NCBI GenBank assembly: GCA_910587075.1
Contig: CAJUKE010000025.1
Location: forward strand, 1-43,567
Direction: 5' to 3'
Origin: an uncultured Muribaculaceae bacterium
Lineage (GTDB): Bacteria > Bacteroidota > Bacteroidia > Bacteroidales > Muribaculaceae
Length of the DNA stretch: 43,567 bases
Numbering within the stretch: the stretch's first letter is position 1; every line of letters starts with the position of its first letter. Shown piece after piece: positions 43,513 to 43,567 of the stretch. The position numbers were made by a program, and so were the translations under genes. The notes below the pieces were generated by a model. That model made no database searches. It was not told the DNA's origin and saw only the letters and a list, made by a program, of their open reading frames with translations.

Positions 43513-43567
43513 GGAAAGATGGCAGAGTGGTCGATTGCATCGGTCTTGAAAACCGACGAGGGTCACA
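43513..43567 (+). tRNA. tRNA-Ser(TGA), 3' part cut by window edge
   Basis: The 5' acceptor strand GGAAAGAT, a D-arm (GGCAGAGTGGTCGATTGCA), and the anticodon stem TCGGT/ACCGA with loop CTTGAAA place anticodon TGA at 43547-43549. The variable arm is only begun, so the long class II arm and T-arm lie outside the window. Confidence 0.92.

Overview
The window looks like a chromosomal segment of a gut Bacteroidales bacterium, most likely a Muribaculaceae-type (S24-7) organism. This is inferred, not proven. The signs are repeated Bacteroidetes promoters (TTG/TTTG, 19-20 bp, TAnnTTTG or TAACTTCG), a near-absence of Shine-Dalgarno sites, a capsule locus of the Bacteroides UpxY type led by a tyrosine recombinase, a DcaP-like porin, a DUF4988/CotH lipoprotein, and a GC-rich backbone interrupted by AT-rich accessory blocks.

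Layout. (1) 1-4360: the 3' part of a tRNA with a CAT anticodon and its terminator, then an AlbA_2/Schlafen-type ATPase-like regulator, a helical-repeat protein broken by a one-base frameshift in a T7 run, an HD phosphohydrolase and a rubredoxin. (2) 4497-4685: a 189-bp element bounded by 21-bp inverted repeats, directly upstream of the recombinase. (3) 4706-31148: a large capsular polysaccharide locus. A tyrosine recombinase is followed by a 211-bp segment bounded by 24-bp inverted repeats that holds a well-formed promoter pointing into upxY. This is best read as a phase-variable ON/OFF switch, captured in the ON orientation. Then come UpxY (NusG-like antiterminator), Wza, Wzc (BY-kinase), and about 18 genes for glycosyltransferases, two GT11 fucosyltransferases, five acyl/acetyltransferases, a pyruvyltransferase, a 4Fe-4S FrhB-like protein, a Wzx flippase and an EpsG/Wzy polymerase. 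The locus ends with a WecG/TagA transferase and a second tyrosine recombinase that lacks the nucleophile tyrosine, before a strong terminator. Most genes overlap or abut (ATGA junctions). (4) 31277-33905: a bPH-domain membrane protein, a DAACS-type symporter, a GTCGGACGG minisatellite and a nitroreductase. (5) about 34150-38200: an AT-rich island with a restriction-modification system (XRE regulator plus N6-adenine methyltransferase, converging on a probable PD-(D/E)XK endonuclease), a second XRE regulator with two tandem palindromic operators, and a decayed gene. (6) 38303-43567: a DcaP-like porin, a CotH-kinase lipoprotein with collagen-like repeats, a tRNA-dihydrouridine synthase, and the start of tRNA-Ser(TGA) with a near-perfect promoter.

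How it fits together. The head recombinase probably inverts the promoter segment. UpxY then lets transcription run through the roughly 23-kb capsule operon. The downstream genes assemble an acylated, probably pyruvylated and fucosylated repeat unit, flip and polymerise it (Wzx/Wzy), and export it with Wza/Wzc. No initiating phosphoglycosyl transferase and no nucleotide-sugar genes are present, so those functions must be supplied from elsewhere in the genome. All functional calls come from reading motifs by eye; no database search was run.
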